Positions 10,730-21,970 are shown, counted from the first letter of the stretch. The stretch: 64,000 nt of DNA from Rhodocollybia butyracea (GCA_015501585.1 JADNRY010000092.1:1-64000), one strand, 5' to 3'. Notes: generated by a model from the sequence alone, not told the origin. A program made the numbers and translations.

Positions 10730-11790
10730 TCTCTACTAATCTACTATTGGTTGTGCTTGATCAGCCGACATTGAAGCGCTATAACAACCTTGATCAATGC
10801 ACAAGGTCAATAAAAATGCAAATTGTACTGACCGGTTTCAGAGCTTTGATGAGCCGCCATTCTTCATTCGAAACATCAGCTCTGAAAGAAGACTGGATTG
10901 GAGTCAGAACAGTACCGTGACAAAGGGTCTCAAGCAGTTCACCTTAAGCACATCAATACTCTGCCTTGTGATATGACTCAAAACCTCGTCTTTGTCGTCA
11001 AAGTGCCGTCCAAACATCTTGGCCGACTGATAACAGCATGCTCTATTTTGACTGCAACACCACCTCCGGCTTGGGATTTCTTGACAATCTGTAGATAATA
11101 CATGAGCCAAATACAGATAGAATGTGCGGAATTTCCCTACATCCATCAATTTATGATTGATTTCTAACAAAGTTCTATAGAAACAGCAGAGAAAAAAGAA
11201 TTTATACATACACCTTGCCCAAATCTATGATCTCTTTCTTCTGCGTTGTATGTAGAATCAGTCTTCACAACAGCAAGAGGTGTGCCCACACGCAGGGTGC
11301 CATCTAAGATATCTACTCCCAAAATGATAGGATCCCTTTTACAGAATGCTGCGATGATTTTAAGTCGACAGGGCCAGACTGCCCGCGGTGCAGCATCCCT
11401 TCATTTTGCCTCTGTGATCTCCCGGTTGTAATCGAACAGATGATAGATAATGTCCGCTATAAAAATTCAGTGTCTTAGATGAAAAAAATTGATACCACCT
11501 ACTTTTATTCGTAACTCACGCAAAGGTTGAGGTGTAAGACATGCTCGTATTTGTGTGACGATGGAGACCACAAACCACAATCCTGTCACTTTCATGCAGA
11601 ATACCATTTGACAAGACGACATTGATAGTAGTACCGATACCTTTGATAACATTGACTTCAAGTACAGTGAACTCCAGCTCCGACAAGTACATCAGCCGGT
11701 CGCTCAACCTCTGCTGTGTGAGGTTCACAAGAAGCATAATCATATCGGGGATGACAGATCCAGGCAAAGCTCTTGTTATCATCGTAAAGA
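10730..11790 (-). pseudogene. eIF5B: eIF5B C-terminal half, left-arm copy
   Basis: eIF5B is the ribosomal-subunit-joining GTPase, normally a single housekeeping gene of over 1,000 codons. On the minus strand, exon-like segments correspond to domain II (SDRLMYLSELEFTVLEVNVI, then [10 protein letters not shown]), to part of domain III/IV (KRDPIILGVDILDGTLRVG, then EIIDLGKV), and to the C-terminal helix region (MFGRHFDDKDEVLSHITRQS, then SNEEWRLIKALKP). Introns remain between them, so the capture was at DNA level and not through mRNA. There is no start, no GTPase core in this arm, and the copy ends near the element centre. Confidence 0.8.
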
Positions 11791-11829
11791 AGAGATTTGT
11801 CTAGAAGGGATAATCATGATGTTAATTTC

Positions 11830-12830
11830 GCGCTTAGCATGGCAAACAAGAATACAAGATCCCGGGTCTACTTGTTATCGATACCCCTGGTCATGAATCT
11901 TTCACAAATCTGCGGTCTCGGGGTAGTTCGCTCTGTAATATCGCTATTTTGGTGGTTGATATCATGGTTCGTAAATCCTTTCCACTTAGGGTTGGATCTT
12001 TGACTGATATCCCTAAAAGCATGGCCTTGAAGCTCAAACTAAGGAATCATTACGACTTCTTCGTGATCGCAAGACGCCATTCACTGTCGCTTTAAACAAG
12101 GTTCAGGTTGTTGTCTTCCGTTCAAGCCAGCCTACTTATTTAATTTCGCTAGATCAATCGCTTGTACAGATGGCAGGCTACGCCGGATGGCGCTTTCCAG
12201 GAGTCTCTCGTGAAACAGACAAGAGCCGTCCAACTTGAGTTTGAAGAGCGTACTTCCAAAATTGTCATAGAATTCGCTGAAGGTCTTAACACGGTTCTTT
12301 ACTACAATAACAAGAGCTTTGCCCGGAATGTCTCTGTCGTCCCGACTTCTGCTATCACTGGAAAGGGTGTAATTCCGATATGGTTATGGCTCTTGTGAAC
12401 CTCACACAGTAGAGGATGAGCGACCGGCTGATGCACTGGTCGGAGCTGGAGTAACTGTACTTGAAGTCAAGGTTATCGAAGGTCTCGGTACTACTACCGA
12501 TGTCGTCCTGTCAAATGGTATTCTGCATGAAGGGGACAGGATTGTGGTTTGTGGTCTCAACGGGCCCATTGTCACGCAAATCCGAGCACCTCCCACACCT
12601 CAACCTTTGCATGAGTTACAAATAAAAGTAGGTGGTATCAATTTTTTTCTCGACCTTATCTCAGCGAGCCTTTCTAGTCTGCTTATGTCTTACCGCAAGA
12701 CCCTTTGTCACGGTGCTGTTCTGACTCCAATCCAGTCTTCTTTCAGAGCCAATGTTTCAAATGAAGAATAACAGCTCCTCAAAGCTCTGAAACCGGCCAG
12801 TACATTTTGCATTTTTATTGACCTTGTGCA
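11830..12830 (+). pseudogene. eIF5B: eIF5B fragment, centre and right-arm copy
   Basis: On the plus strand the single-copy centre encodes the G3 motif region ([19 protein letters not shown] near 11870), then [19 protein letters not shown] and VPTSAITGKGV. From about 12360 the sequence pairs with the left arm: [20 protein letters not shown], then IVTQIRA. A frameshift or deletion lies near 12395-12420. A deletion near 12650-12700 removes the domain III/IV part that the left arm keeps. The last exon reads NVSNEE and then a stop at 12768-12770 where the left copy has Trp. Introns are retained. It cannot make functional eIF5B. Confidence 0.82.
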
Positions 12831-12939
12831 TTGATCAAGGTTGTTATAGCGCTTTAATGTCGACTGACTACATACAACCAATAGTAGATTAGTAGATATG
12901 TAACTAGTATCTGTCTTCTCCTGGCGTGGATACTCAAAT

Positions 12940-13290
12940 GAAAAGTCTGTTAGGCATTGATTTTGGCAGCGGTGAAAAAGGTCAGCTTGGGAGTGGATCA
13001 ACAGTCAAGCGTATACTGGAAACGGAGTTGCGTTTGACATTGTCGACTATCCTTGTGTGTAATTCAACCGTCCCTGTTTCTTCTGATTTCTAACACGATG
13101 AGTTGGGTAGGCTACATCAAAGAGCCCGATGGCAAAAAATTTCGTCTGGTCATCAGCACAGTGCGGCTGTTGATGACGGTGGATTCCTAAGCGCAAGATT
13201 AAGGATATCGAGGAGCAATCTGACGGCGAAGCTACGCTGGCTTATCCCATCCTCGTAGAATGGTCCTTTACATGATTTATTATTCGCCTC
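12940..13290 (+). pseudogene. Unidentified captured exons, right arm
   Basis: The plus strand gives GIDFGSGEKGQLGSGSTV and, after a shift, GNGVAFDIVDYPC and GYIKEPDGKKFRLVI. These match the left-arm segment at 10270-10690. The exon order is preserved in mirror image. A codon seems lost near 13005, which shifts the frame relative to the left copy. Confidence 0.4.
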
Positions 13291-13344
13291 ATCTCAAATA
13301 CGCCCTTTTGTTACGGTGGTCCATTCGTACGTATACTTCTACAT

Positions 13345-14350
13345 TTGGCTTCTTTTGCTCGCTGGTTTACACATTTCCAGAATGATAGTATCTTTTACGA
13401 CGGGTTATTCGCGGCATGCCTCCCTGTCTCAATGGGCCACTTTCCTCGGTGTATCATCCTCCTCACCGCCATTCACTACATCCCCCAAATCATTCTTACC
13501 TTCCAACACAAGGGAGTTGGAGCCCGTTCTATTCCAATGTCCAAACCCAGGCTCCGCTCCCATGGTACACTCCACAGCGCTTCGCCCTGGAACAAACTGG
13601 ACATCATGGCGGCTTTGTTCCCACCTGATAGCTCTGAGAGTCTCGTTCATTGTTCCTTGTTCTTCTTCCCCTGCTTCTCCCTCGTATCAGCTTTGGCCCA
13701 AAAAGTTGTCGTATTCGGATTCTGTCCCTTGTATCGCGATCCAACGGCTCATTTGGAATATCTGAGAAATCGTGGGCAGTGGAGATCGTACGCGGTGTAT
13801 GAAGACGAGAGGCTGGGGGTGCAGGTGTGGGAGCAGGGGATTGGGATTGAGGAAGAGAATGCCGAGAGCATTCGACGATATTGTTGGAGGTGTTGCCGAA
13901 CAGACCAGGAAGATCCAAAGATGACCGCCAGAAGGTTCTCCCTGTTGTCGGACCCTTCGTGGTTGGGGATGGGGCTATGGATTCAGGTCCGGAAGAGGCT
14001 GAGGGTTGTTTTCAGGGAGACGATGAAGCGATGCACAGGCATTGTATGGTTAAAAGAAGAAGCCGCAGATGGTACAACTTTAACTGGCACAAACCGATCT
14101 TTACGCAACAAGAAATGGAAGGTACAATGGCATTCGATGTGGGCGACGGAAGGTGTAATAGAAGGAGTTGTAGATGGCACAACGGACTGTGCTTTGGAAG
14201 GACAGTGGGCGACGCGACCTAAAGCGCCACAGATGGATCTTTAGAAGGAATGATTTTGTGGACTGCGCTTTTGAGGGGGTGACTGAAGGCGAAAGAGATG
14301 GAGCTACCGAGGGCGAGATCCAGCCATCAGTCCACTTGGTACCATCGCAT
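13345..14350 (-). pseudogene. Ser/Pro-rich ORF remnant, right arm
   Basis: This is the inverted counterpart of 9308-10090. The minus strand begins near 14350 with KWT, then SPSVAPSLSPSVTPS-like repeats, and continues in several frames (for example 13604-13918, rich in SPAPTPAPP). The long plus-strand ORF over the same bases (299 codons from 13345) is most likely a shadow. Confidence 0.35.
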
Positions 14351-14568
14351 TAGAGGACCTTCTGGAATGTAAGCTTCAGCTATATGTCAATGAAAAAGCA
14401 TAGAACACGCAGCATAGGCCCAAAACCAGTCCTATCGCTATATCCCTCTCCAGCGCGTTGATGTATGACTGTTTGATGAAATGGCGTTGTGGTGCATAAT
14501 GGGAGTAGGGAAGAACATGGGCGGCTAATGATATTGACAAGCACAAACAAATCGACTCGTGCTACTCT

Positions 14569-15096
14569 GTGCTCTGCAGTCACAACTATGGTCCGTATTT
14601 CAAGCGGCTGAAAGCTTGGCGCAAGTTGATGAAGCATCTATTCACGAAAGTGAGCCGTGATGGGTGGATTTATGTGTTTTACGAGGGAAATGGGATTTTT
14701 AAAGTCGGTCAAACGAATAATATGCGTTGTCAAAGACAAGAATGGCACCGTAAATGTCCCAATGCCGCCAGGATCTGGCTTGAGGCATTTTGGACACTGA
14801 ATGCAACGAGAGTAGGCAAGTATGCTTTAATTGTCTTTCGATAATTACTAACTTGTGCAAAAAGAATCACTTATCCATATGGTGTTGGAGGAACTTTGCA
14901 ATTGTCGACCACGTCACTGTTGTAGCTGTAAGTATTTTTTTCAAGCTTGTTCTGCTTACTTTTGTCCAACATTGAGTTCGACTGGCCAGGTGGTACTACC
15001 CACGTCGAGAAGTTCTTCTTCTCTGGCCCTCCAGCGTGGACATACTCTAACAAAGTTCGGCCTACTATTTTACAAGTAATAGCTCGAGCTCGCTAG
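14569..15096 (+). CDS. GIY-YIG (T5orf172/MUG113-like) nuclease-type protein, right arm
   Basis: The more intact of the two copies. Exon 1 (to about 14812) holds PYFKRLKAWRKL, then GWIYVFYEGNGIFKVGQTNN, EWHRKCPNAARIWLEAFWTL and NATRV. After a 50-60-base intron, exon 2 (about 14866-14929) reads ESLIHMVLEELCNCRPRH. After a second intron, exon 3 (about 14992-15096) reads GGTTHVEKFFFSGPPAWTYS and ends at TAG 15094-15096. The YVF..G.FKVGQT core, the Arg/Trp region, the LIHMVLEEL helix and the HVEKFF strand are in the order of the T5orf172 family. Length (about 130-140 residues) suits a stand-alone domain. The 5' end is uncertain because the left-arm start is not conserved. It may be the element's own mobility or accessory gene; that is inference. 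Confidence 0.6.
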
Positions 15097-15919
15097 GTGT
15101 GCAGGTATTTGATTTTATTCTTCAAAGTAAATATTTATTGATTTGTTTTCAGTGTAGAACTCATTATACTTAGAACTGGAAACTGATGTATTGGAAACTA
15201 ATGTACTAGATGATGTATTATAGGTTTTCTTGAAGAGCAATAACTACAGCTTTGGCCGTTTTACTGCCTCGTTTGTCCTTTCGTGTCATGATCTGAAATG
15301 CCAGTTCCACTGCAAATTTGAACACAAACCTCACCCTTCCCCTCTCCATCGCCAATCATCTGTGGCCTCTAAGCATCTATCCGACGTCCAAGATGTTTCA
15401 ACTGCAAGTCATCCCGATGTCTAGACATCATCGACGTCTCAACGTCCGGTACGTATAATCCGAGCCAGTTCATTTAAAAAAACCTCATGTTTTCCACGCG
15501 CGGATTATTCCAATAAAATCTTTAGTTTTCCAGTTCCTCTTACTATAAGAATATTTTCAATAATCTCATGGTAACCTCAGGGTAATCTTTAGGTAAAAGT
15601 GTCAGTGATAATCTGGACCTATGTGGAGATTAGTTTAAATATTCTTGCTATATTCTAAGTCACTTTATGAAGAAATTTCCTAAGATATTCTGGGGTAGGA
15701 TACTTGTAGTTTTCCAAAGAGAGTTATTCAATATAATAATTCCAAGATTGTACAAGAGCTAGTTTGAAAAATCCTTGACTATGCCCAGAGTAATAATTAC
15801 AAAATTGATTTGTACTTATTTAGAAAATTCCGTTCAAGAATAGTCAAGAGTATTGACACTTAATCCTTGCGTTTTCTCAAAGTTTTCCGGGCCGGATTAT
15901 CGAGTAAACCCCGCAGTGT

Positions 15920-16516
15920 TACCATATCTGGTAGAGCCAGGTCTCGACTCAGTCATGTGACTCGTGAGCAATGAGAAATGACAGTAGGACTGTGACCTCG
16001 GGTATGTCGGCTATCCTGCCACAAGTGTGATGCCGTTGAGACTTGGGATTCAGTTGCCAGGTGGCACAGCTTTTAAGTATGTTTCGAGTTGATGAAGTTA
16101 TTCGGCTTTCCTGACGATAGCTACCAGTTTGTACAAGCAAAACCCACCCTTACTGCAATTGTTAAACTGTTCACTCCCTTTCTTACCATATGGTACAGTA
16201 TCTACTTGTACATGTACTCATACACCTTGCATTTCAATCTCATGAGCCGTCAAGGCCTCAGATATCCATGCCATCAATAATATGATTAGATGACGGGCTC
16301 TACGGCTGATAACTAGATTCTCATGTCTGCTGATATCTTATCCTCTATCTCAGAATGATCAGATATGATATGATATGATTACTATAATCACACGGCTCGC
16401 TCAGCCATTCAATCGGCCGGGATAGCCAACATACCCGAGGTCACGGTCCTACTGTCATTTCTCATTGCTCACGAGTCACATGACTGAGTCGAGACCTGGC
16501 TCTACCAGATATGGTA
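15920..16516. mobile_element. 597-base MITE-like element nested in the right arm
   Basis: Inverted repeats of about 90 bases start TACCATATCTGGTAGAGCC at 15920 and close with the complement at 16516. The left arm of the host element keeps the uninterrupted site (GCAGTGTAAGTTAC around 7356-7370), proving insertion after the arms were duplicated. The duplicated target is at most two bases (T or GT/TA), which suggests a Tc1/mariner-like element. No coding sequence is present. Confidence 0.8.
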
Positions 16517-16539
16517 AGTTACATAAGTGACCGGCCCTG

Positions 16540-16692
16540 AAATTTAACCTGCGAGAAATTGACAGATGTCAGAACTTGCGAGAAATTGACACTTAGCCGA
16601 ACTTGCGAGAAATTGGATGATCCAACTTGCGAGAAATTGACACTTACCCAAACTTGCGAGAAATTGTATGATCCAACTTGCGAGAAAATGAC
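16540..16692. repeat. Right subterminal repeats of the 9.5-kb element
   Basis: Six copies of AACTTGCGAGAAATTG and close variants are separated by ACACTTAGCCG, GATGATCC or similar spacers. They mirror the left array at 7200-7345. Confidence 0.85.
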
Positions 16693-16723
16693 TACGTATT
16701 TATTCACACTTTTGAACAGCATA

Positions 16724-17330
16724 GTCGACTTTGGAGTCGAAGTCCTCCGGGTAGTGGGACTTGGACAATACTTTTGATTTGGGACTAGTAGCCGATATAC
16801 AGAAGGTAGTGTCTTCGGGGCATTGCCGGAATGTAATATTATCAAAGTAACTTTGTCTGAATTGGCCCAACGGTAAGCACACACATTCAGATTCCAATTC
16901 GTCTTATGAAGCGTGTAAGTTAAACTGTGGAATGTTAAACCATTTTGTAAAGCATAAACACATGAAAAACACCTACTTTATGAATCCCCGGGTACCGTGT
17001 GGGGGATCTAGATGTTTCTTGAGGGCGCTGGAAGAAGAAATGAGAACAGATATGCCGATCGGTGGGGATAACATACAACGATGGTTCCGTAGCGGCCTTG
17101 ACATTGAAGTCACTAGCATTGAGTTCTGGTCAAGTCGCCAAAGCCTTCTAATAGCGACACAGCATACCTGGCCTTCCAATCAACTGCCTTGGGAAAGTCG
17201 GCAGCCATGTACTGGGACCTACATAAAGACCCATACTATGAGAAATGATCACGATGCATACAAGAAAAACCAAACCCGTACAACTTCATGTTGTCCATGA
17301 CTGCTGTTAAGAGGGCATCGCGCGACTTTG
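16724..17330 (-). pseudogene. Gene A, 5' part (cut off by the 9.5-kb element)
   Basis: Minus-strand exons, in order: KNAKSRDALLTAVMDNMKLY (ends near 17280), then after an intron YMAADFPKAVDWKARYAVSL and LLEGFGDLT (about 17230-17130), then LNASDFNVKAATEPS (about 17120-16975), then NWNLNVCAYRWANSDKVTLI and ILHSGNAPKTL (about 16910-16730). All match gene B at 33.6-34.5 kb. Between DLT and LNASD about five bases are missing relative to gene B, which shifts the frame. The 3' part continues at 7186 on the other side of the element. No known family is recognised. Further exons may extend to about 17630. Confidence 0.65.
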
Positions 17331-17639
17331 CATTTTTCATAACATCTTTCAAAATCGGATCATATGAGCCGTCTAACGCTGTACCAGCCTTGAAAGCCTT
17401 GATGAGGATGGGAACATAGTGTAAATCATTCTCTTTGTTGTTACTGCGGTGGAACAAACGTCGAAAGGATGGGCAATGCGCATAAGTTGTAAGGAACGAC
17501 GACGTACACGGCAGCTGAAGATGAGCACATGAGGCTGCGACACCAGCGGAAAAAGTGCGAAGTCGATCCAATGTCTGAAGAAGGCATTTGAGAAGGCGTT
17601 TGAGATAGCTCCAAAGTTCAAAGTGGGGTCGCAAAGGGA

Positions 17640-19584
17640 TGAATTTTAAGTCTTTTGAAGTCTTCTCAAAGTCTCCTAAAATGGCTTTATTTATCTTGGC
17701 CTCAAATATAACTTCAATTGCTATTCGCCTCTTGTTTTATCTGTTGGCCGTCATCAGTAGTAGTAAAGAGAAGATTTCTGTTCGCTTCTTGCCTATTCAA
17801 AAAGAAATCCCTCCATATGTTGCGGCACGGCTCTGTATAATTCTGACGCGGATGTTGTTGCCATTGGATCAAAACTCAGTCGGATCTCAAGGCTGGATGA
17901 GGCTGAATGGGCAAAGGCAGCCGAGCGATCGCCCCGGCATAGACCGTGCCCTAAGTATAAGGCTTTTTAACCCAAACTGCGATGTTGCTCGTGCCAATGG
18001 CCCGATTCGACTGTTTCTTCACAAGGAGCGCTAGTGAGCAATCCATATCAATCATTAAATCAAGTTCAAGTCCCGAACTATAATGCAATATACTCTAAAT
18101 GTACGACCTACTTAACAAACGGAAACCAGCAATGCCATGGTGAGTTTTTTCAAGTTTTCCCTTGTCGTTACAAGCGTCGTTAAGGGTCATGAGGTAGATC
18201 TCTGGCTCGGTTCTGGCTTTTGTTCTCATGGTTTGCGAGAACGAAGAATGGATTGTGTTTGGATAAGATAGCTTCATATTCAGGCATGGATGAACCTGCG
18301 CGAATCACATCCACTGCATGTAATATCCTTTTATTGACGTTGCCGTTTTGGAAATATCATCAGATGCTGTGGATGTCGATGAGATGGGATGGGCTCAGCT
18401 CGGAACCAGTGACATCACGACATGGATCCCGGTTAAACTGTTTTATTTTCTCACCCTCATCCATTCTGGCTGTGGCCATTGTTCCACCAACGTTATATCG
18501 ATACTCTCAACCGCTCCAGACTCCTGGCACGCTCTCTTGACAGGAAATCCATTGAACAAACCTTTACACGAGGTCTGTTGAAGAAAAGAACGTTGTTTGG
18601 TGGTGGCTGAGGCGTTGAAACTTGAAAGTGGCAGGAGCTGGATCAGAGGCCACTGCCGTGTGTAATTGTGGGTCAGGGAGAATATTGAAAGGTTACACCA
18701 GAAATGACGGAGGCTCTGCAAGACTTAGAGAGAGGGGATTAGGGACTACTAGGGAACGCTCTCGTTGACATGTCTATGCTGCCGCCGTCACCCCAAATAG
18801 TATTTCATTATCTCTCAGTTGTCCCGTGCACTTGCTTGAGTTCAATATAAGTTTTTTTCCGGAGCTTCCCAAGCCGCAAATTAAGTGCAAGCCCCACTAA
18901 CTCTAATATGTTTTTCTGTTCCTCGCTAACGAAGACTCGCGATGGCACTCTTATCTGAGGCGCTGCACGATTCCATTCGTAGGTCTCGCTTTTTTCGTTT
19001 TTGAAGCAACCGAGGGTTGAGAGGTATGGCGGGCCACACAGCCGGCCAAGTCATTTATCATGGCATCGGATGGTCATAGACTTCATCTTATCAGTGAATA
19101 TATAATGTGAATGTACATGGTTTCTGACAGTAACTGCTAGATACAAACATGTAGCATTCCTAGTAAGTCCTAGGTTGTTAATTTTTTTTTAACCGCAGCT
19201 TTTATACTTCCTAGATCTTACTATCCAAAATTATGACACCATTCCTTCCAAAATAATTCTCATCGCCTTTGAGAAAGCCACCACGGTGATGAGAAGATAC
19301 GCCCATGAGCTGCGAGCTGTGGCTTTTGAACTTGAGCGCTCTTCCTCCCGATAATAGGTTTGGGGGATGTTTCATACCAACGCCCGTCCGAGTTTGAAAT
19401 CCAGGATCGGATGAGTAGAAACGAGTCACTATAAGAGTGGGCACCAGCTGGTACCTACATCAGTAAGTTGGCGCTAACAATTGATGATGAGAACAGTGAT
19501 GATGTTTCAGATTAATGCTATCGATAAAAAGGTATTTAACCACCATGTGGTTGTGTTTTCTTCAATTTTGTTCCTCCTTACACG
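17640..19584. other. Stretch without a recognisable gene
   Basis: Short frames on both strands (17639-18034 plus, 18443-18721 minus and others) show no motif. The sequence around 18960-19080 and the A/T-rich block near 19180-19200 look intergenic. The last 50 bases before 19585 are the amidohydrolase leader, shared with copy 2. Confidence 0.5.
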
Positions 19585-21339
19585 ATGAGCGCTATCCTTC
19601 TCAAAGGCGGTCTTGTGCTGACCTTCAAAAATAACGATCCCACTCCCCATGCCTTCAAGGCCGACGTTCTAATCAAAGGAGATACCATCGTCGAAGTTGC
19701 TCCAGACTTGACAGCGCCACATGGTAGTTGCGAGATTGTGGACTGCACGGGTAAATGGGTAACGCCTGGGCAAATTGACACCCACAGGTATAATTTCCCA
19801 TGTCCAAATACAGCTCGACTCAGCTGACGCAGTACCGAATAGACATGTGTGGATGAGTATAATGCGCGGTCAGCAGGCAGACTGGCTTCTCACCGAATAG
19901 TACGTGTGATCTTTAAGATTTTGAGCGCAGAAAGGCTTTGAATTTGTTGACATAGCCTCGTCAAAATGACAGCCACGCAATCGCCTCATGTCACCGCGTC
20001 CGAGGCAAGCATTGGAACCTTGGCTGGGTGCTTAGAAGCCATCCACCATGGCGTTACCTGTGTAGTGGACCACGCACACTGTATCAATACTCCTGAACAC
20101 GCGCCCGCCATGATTGCTGCAACGATCAAATCTGGCATTCGTTCCAAGTTTTGCTATGGTCGTGCGGCTCCCATCCCAGCTGGTTTTCAGTTTACGCCTG
20201 AACATGCCGAGAAGTATCGTTCGTGGCAGGTGAAGCAAATCACGGAGCTGGCTGAACAAGGTGTACAGAGCGGATTGGGAGCAGGGAGACTTTCCGATCG
20301 TGTAGATCTGTGGGTTTGAGGTTGATACATGAATTTGGGGAGATTGATCTTCATTTTGGTGTGCTCTAGCGGACTCGCATATGATGCACTCTCCCAAGCG
20401 GACCCGAAGAATTTGGGTGAACATCAAGAAATTATCAAGTTGGCGAGGAAGCATGGGCTCTCTCCGATAACGACTCACTATGTGGGAGGCCCTGTTACAA
20501 AGTACAGGTAGGCAGAAAGAAATTTGCAATATTATGACTTTGGTTACTGAAGGAAATAGCCACAACGTGAAGATATGGGCGGATGCCGGACTGCTTGATA
20601 AAGATGTCCTGTTTTCACACGCCAACGGTTTAACGCATAAGGATGCGGTCGAAGAGGAGTGGGACTTGCTGTTGAAAACAGGCGCGTCTATTGGCGCTAC
20701 TCCTGAAGATGAGCTGGGAATGGCGCATGGGAACCCTGTCGCATATGAGGCCGTGAAGAGAGGTGTCAGAGTCGGGTTAGGGTGCGACTGCGTGTCGATT
20801 CAAAGGTTTGACTGTTCTCAATGTTGGGAACATGAAATTAACACCCAATAATTAGCGCGGATCTCTTCACTCAAATGCGTGTTGCACTGCAATGGCAGCG
20901 AGGCCACGATCATGCTATCCTTGCCAGCTCATCTGGAACGGCCCCTCTGTACCACAAGTATTCTTCTGCCTCGGCCTTTCGCCTAGCCACGTTGGGAGGT
21001 GCCGAAGCTCTGCATCTTGAACATAAGCTTGGGACCATCGAACCTGGAAAACTTGCCGATATAGTCGTCATCTCTGTTGACGATTCTATCAACCTCGCTG
21101 GTACAATCGATCCATTCCAAGGTTACGTGTTCTGGACAAAGGGAGAGGATGTAACGGATGTGATGATTAATGGGGAATGGGTTAAGAGAGATGGAGCGTT
21201 GACCAAGGTCAAATGGGGGGATGTAGTAGGGGATTTGAGAAAGGCGATCAAGGGTGTCGAGGACAGGAGAGCCAGTCCTGCAGAGGAAAAGATGATATAT
21301 GAAGCAACGTGTAAGCAGATGGGCTGTGCCGTCCAATGA
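19585..21339 (+). CDS. Amidohydrolase (TRZ/ATZ/MtaD-like), copy 1
   Basis: A metal-dependent hydrolase or deaminase of the amidohydrolase superfamily, probably cytosolic; the substrate is unknown. Six exons can be joined with no frameshift: 19585-19797, 19843-19899, 19956-20309, 20370-20507, 20560-20815 and 20855-21339. The protein has about 500 residues, the family's usual size. Motifs: the metal-binding HxH in GQIDTHRHVWMS; VVDHAHCIN; the third metal His region in ITTHYVGGP; FSHANGLTHKD; the Asp in VGLGCDCVS, where the family normally has GTD; and the C-terminal KLADIVVI strand. Introns are 45-60 bases with clean GT..AG ends. Some family members have HxxE at the ITTHYVG position; the acid is not evident here. 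Copy 2 follows directly in the same direction. Confidence 0.88.
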
Positions 21340-21970
21340 GAGGAGTTATAAATATGTAAATTGAAGTCTTTTGTGCCATATTCATGTAATAGTATTCGAA
21401 ATCGATGATATTCCACAGATGCCACCACTCTTGGAGCTGGCGTTCTATTCAGTTCTTGGACCGTACCGTGTAATCAATTTTCTTTCCGTCCTTTCTAGAT
21501 TCTAGACTTTCTAGTATGCAGCGCAGAGTAACTGCATAGGTACCAAGAGCTAGGACTTACTGACGCCATGCGAGCGGAATGATGAATCAGATCAGAGCTA
21601 ATCTTGCTTCCGCTTTTTTTTCGGAGCCTTGAGAGATATGCACTTCGAGTGTTGGCAGACAGTCGGGCATTTGAAAAACATCGGTATTTCCGAGATTATC
21701 GACCGGCGTACAGTGAACTCACATTGATTGATCAGCGGGAAGTGACTATAAAGATTTCCAAGCAAGCGGCTGCTACTGTGAGCGACGCTGCTCTAGCTTT
21801 ACTTATTGATTGATCAGTGCGAGGAAGTGGAATTCAGCGGCAGTATCACGTGGAGGTAAGCATCGCCTTCTTTACTGGACGGCAAGTGCTACTGTCAAGC
21901 TTTACGTGTACAGTAACTTGGATATCAAGATCTTCTTCGTTAATCCTTCAATTTTGTTCCTCCTTACACG

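Larger units (their letters stand above)
7187..16723. mobile_element. 9.5-kb transposon with two long inverted arms and captured genes
   Basis: The element begins TATGCTGTTCAAAAGTG at 7187 and ends with the reverse complement at 16723, flanked by GTCGAC at 7181-7186 and 16724-16729. The same terminus bounds the 1.26-kb element at 827-2083. From each end inward, the arms carry in matching order: subterminal repeats, an AT-rich spacer, a GIY-YIG gene, a Ser/Pro-rich ORF, an unidentified exon and eIF5B sequence. The arms face each other around a single-copy centre at about 11.79-12.36 kb that holds an eIF5B GTPase segment. The arms are diverged and differ by indels: the right arm lacks about 0.5 kb of eIF5B but has an extra 597-base MITE. 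No DDE transposase is recognisable. It could be one transposon with 4-kb inverted repeats or the product of head-to-head duplication of a shorter element. Confidence 0.85.

Noticed and set aside
13345..14244. 299-codon plus-strand ORF
   Set aside because: It lies antisense to the Ser/Pro-rich remnant and has no counterpart ORF in the left arm; most likely a shadow.
17639..18034. 131-codon plus-strand ORF next to gene A
   Set aside because: No motif and no paralogue; an uninformative open frame.
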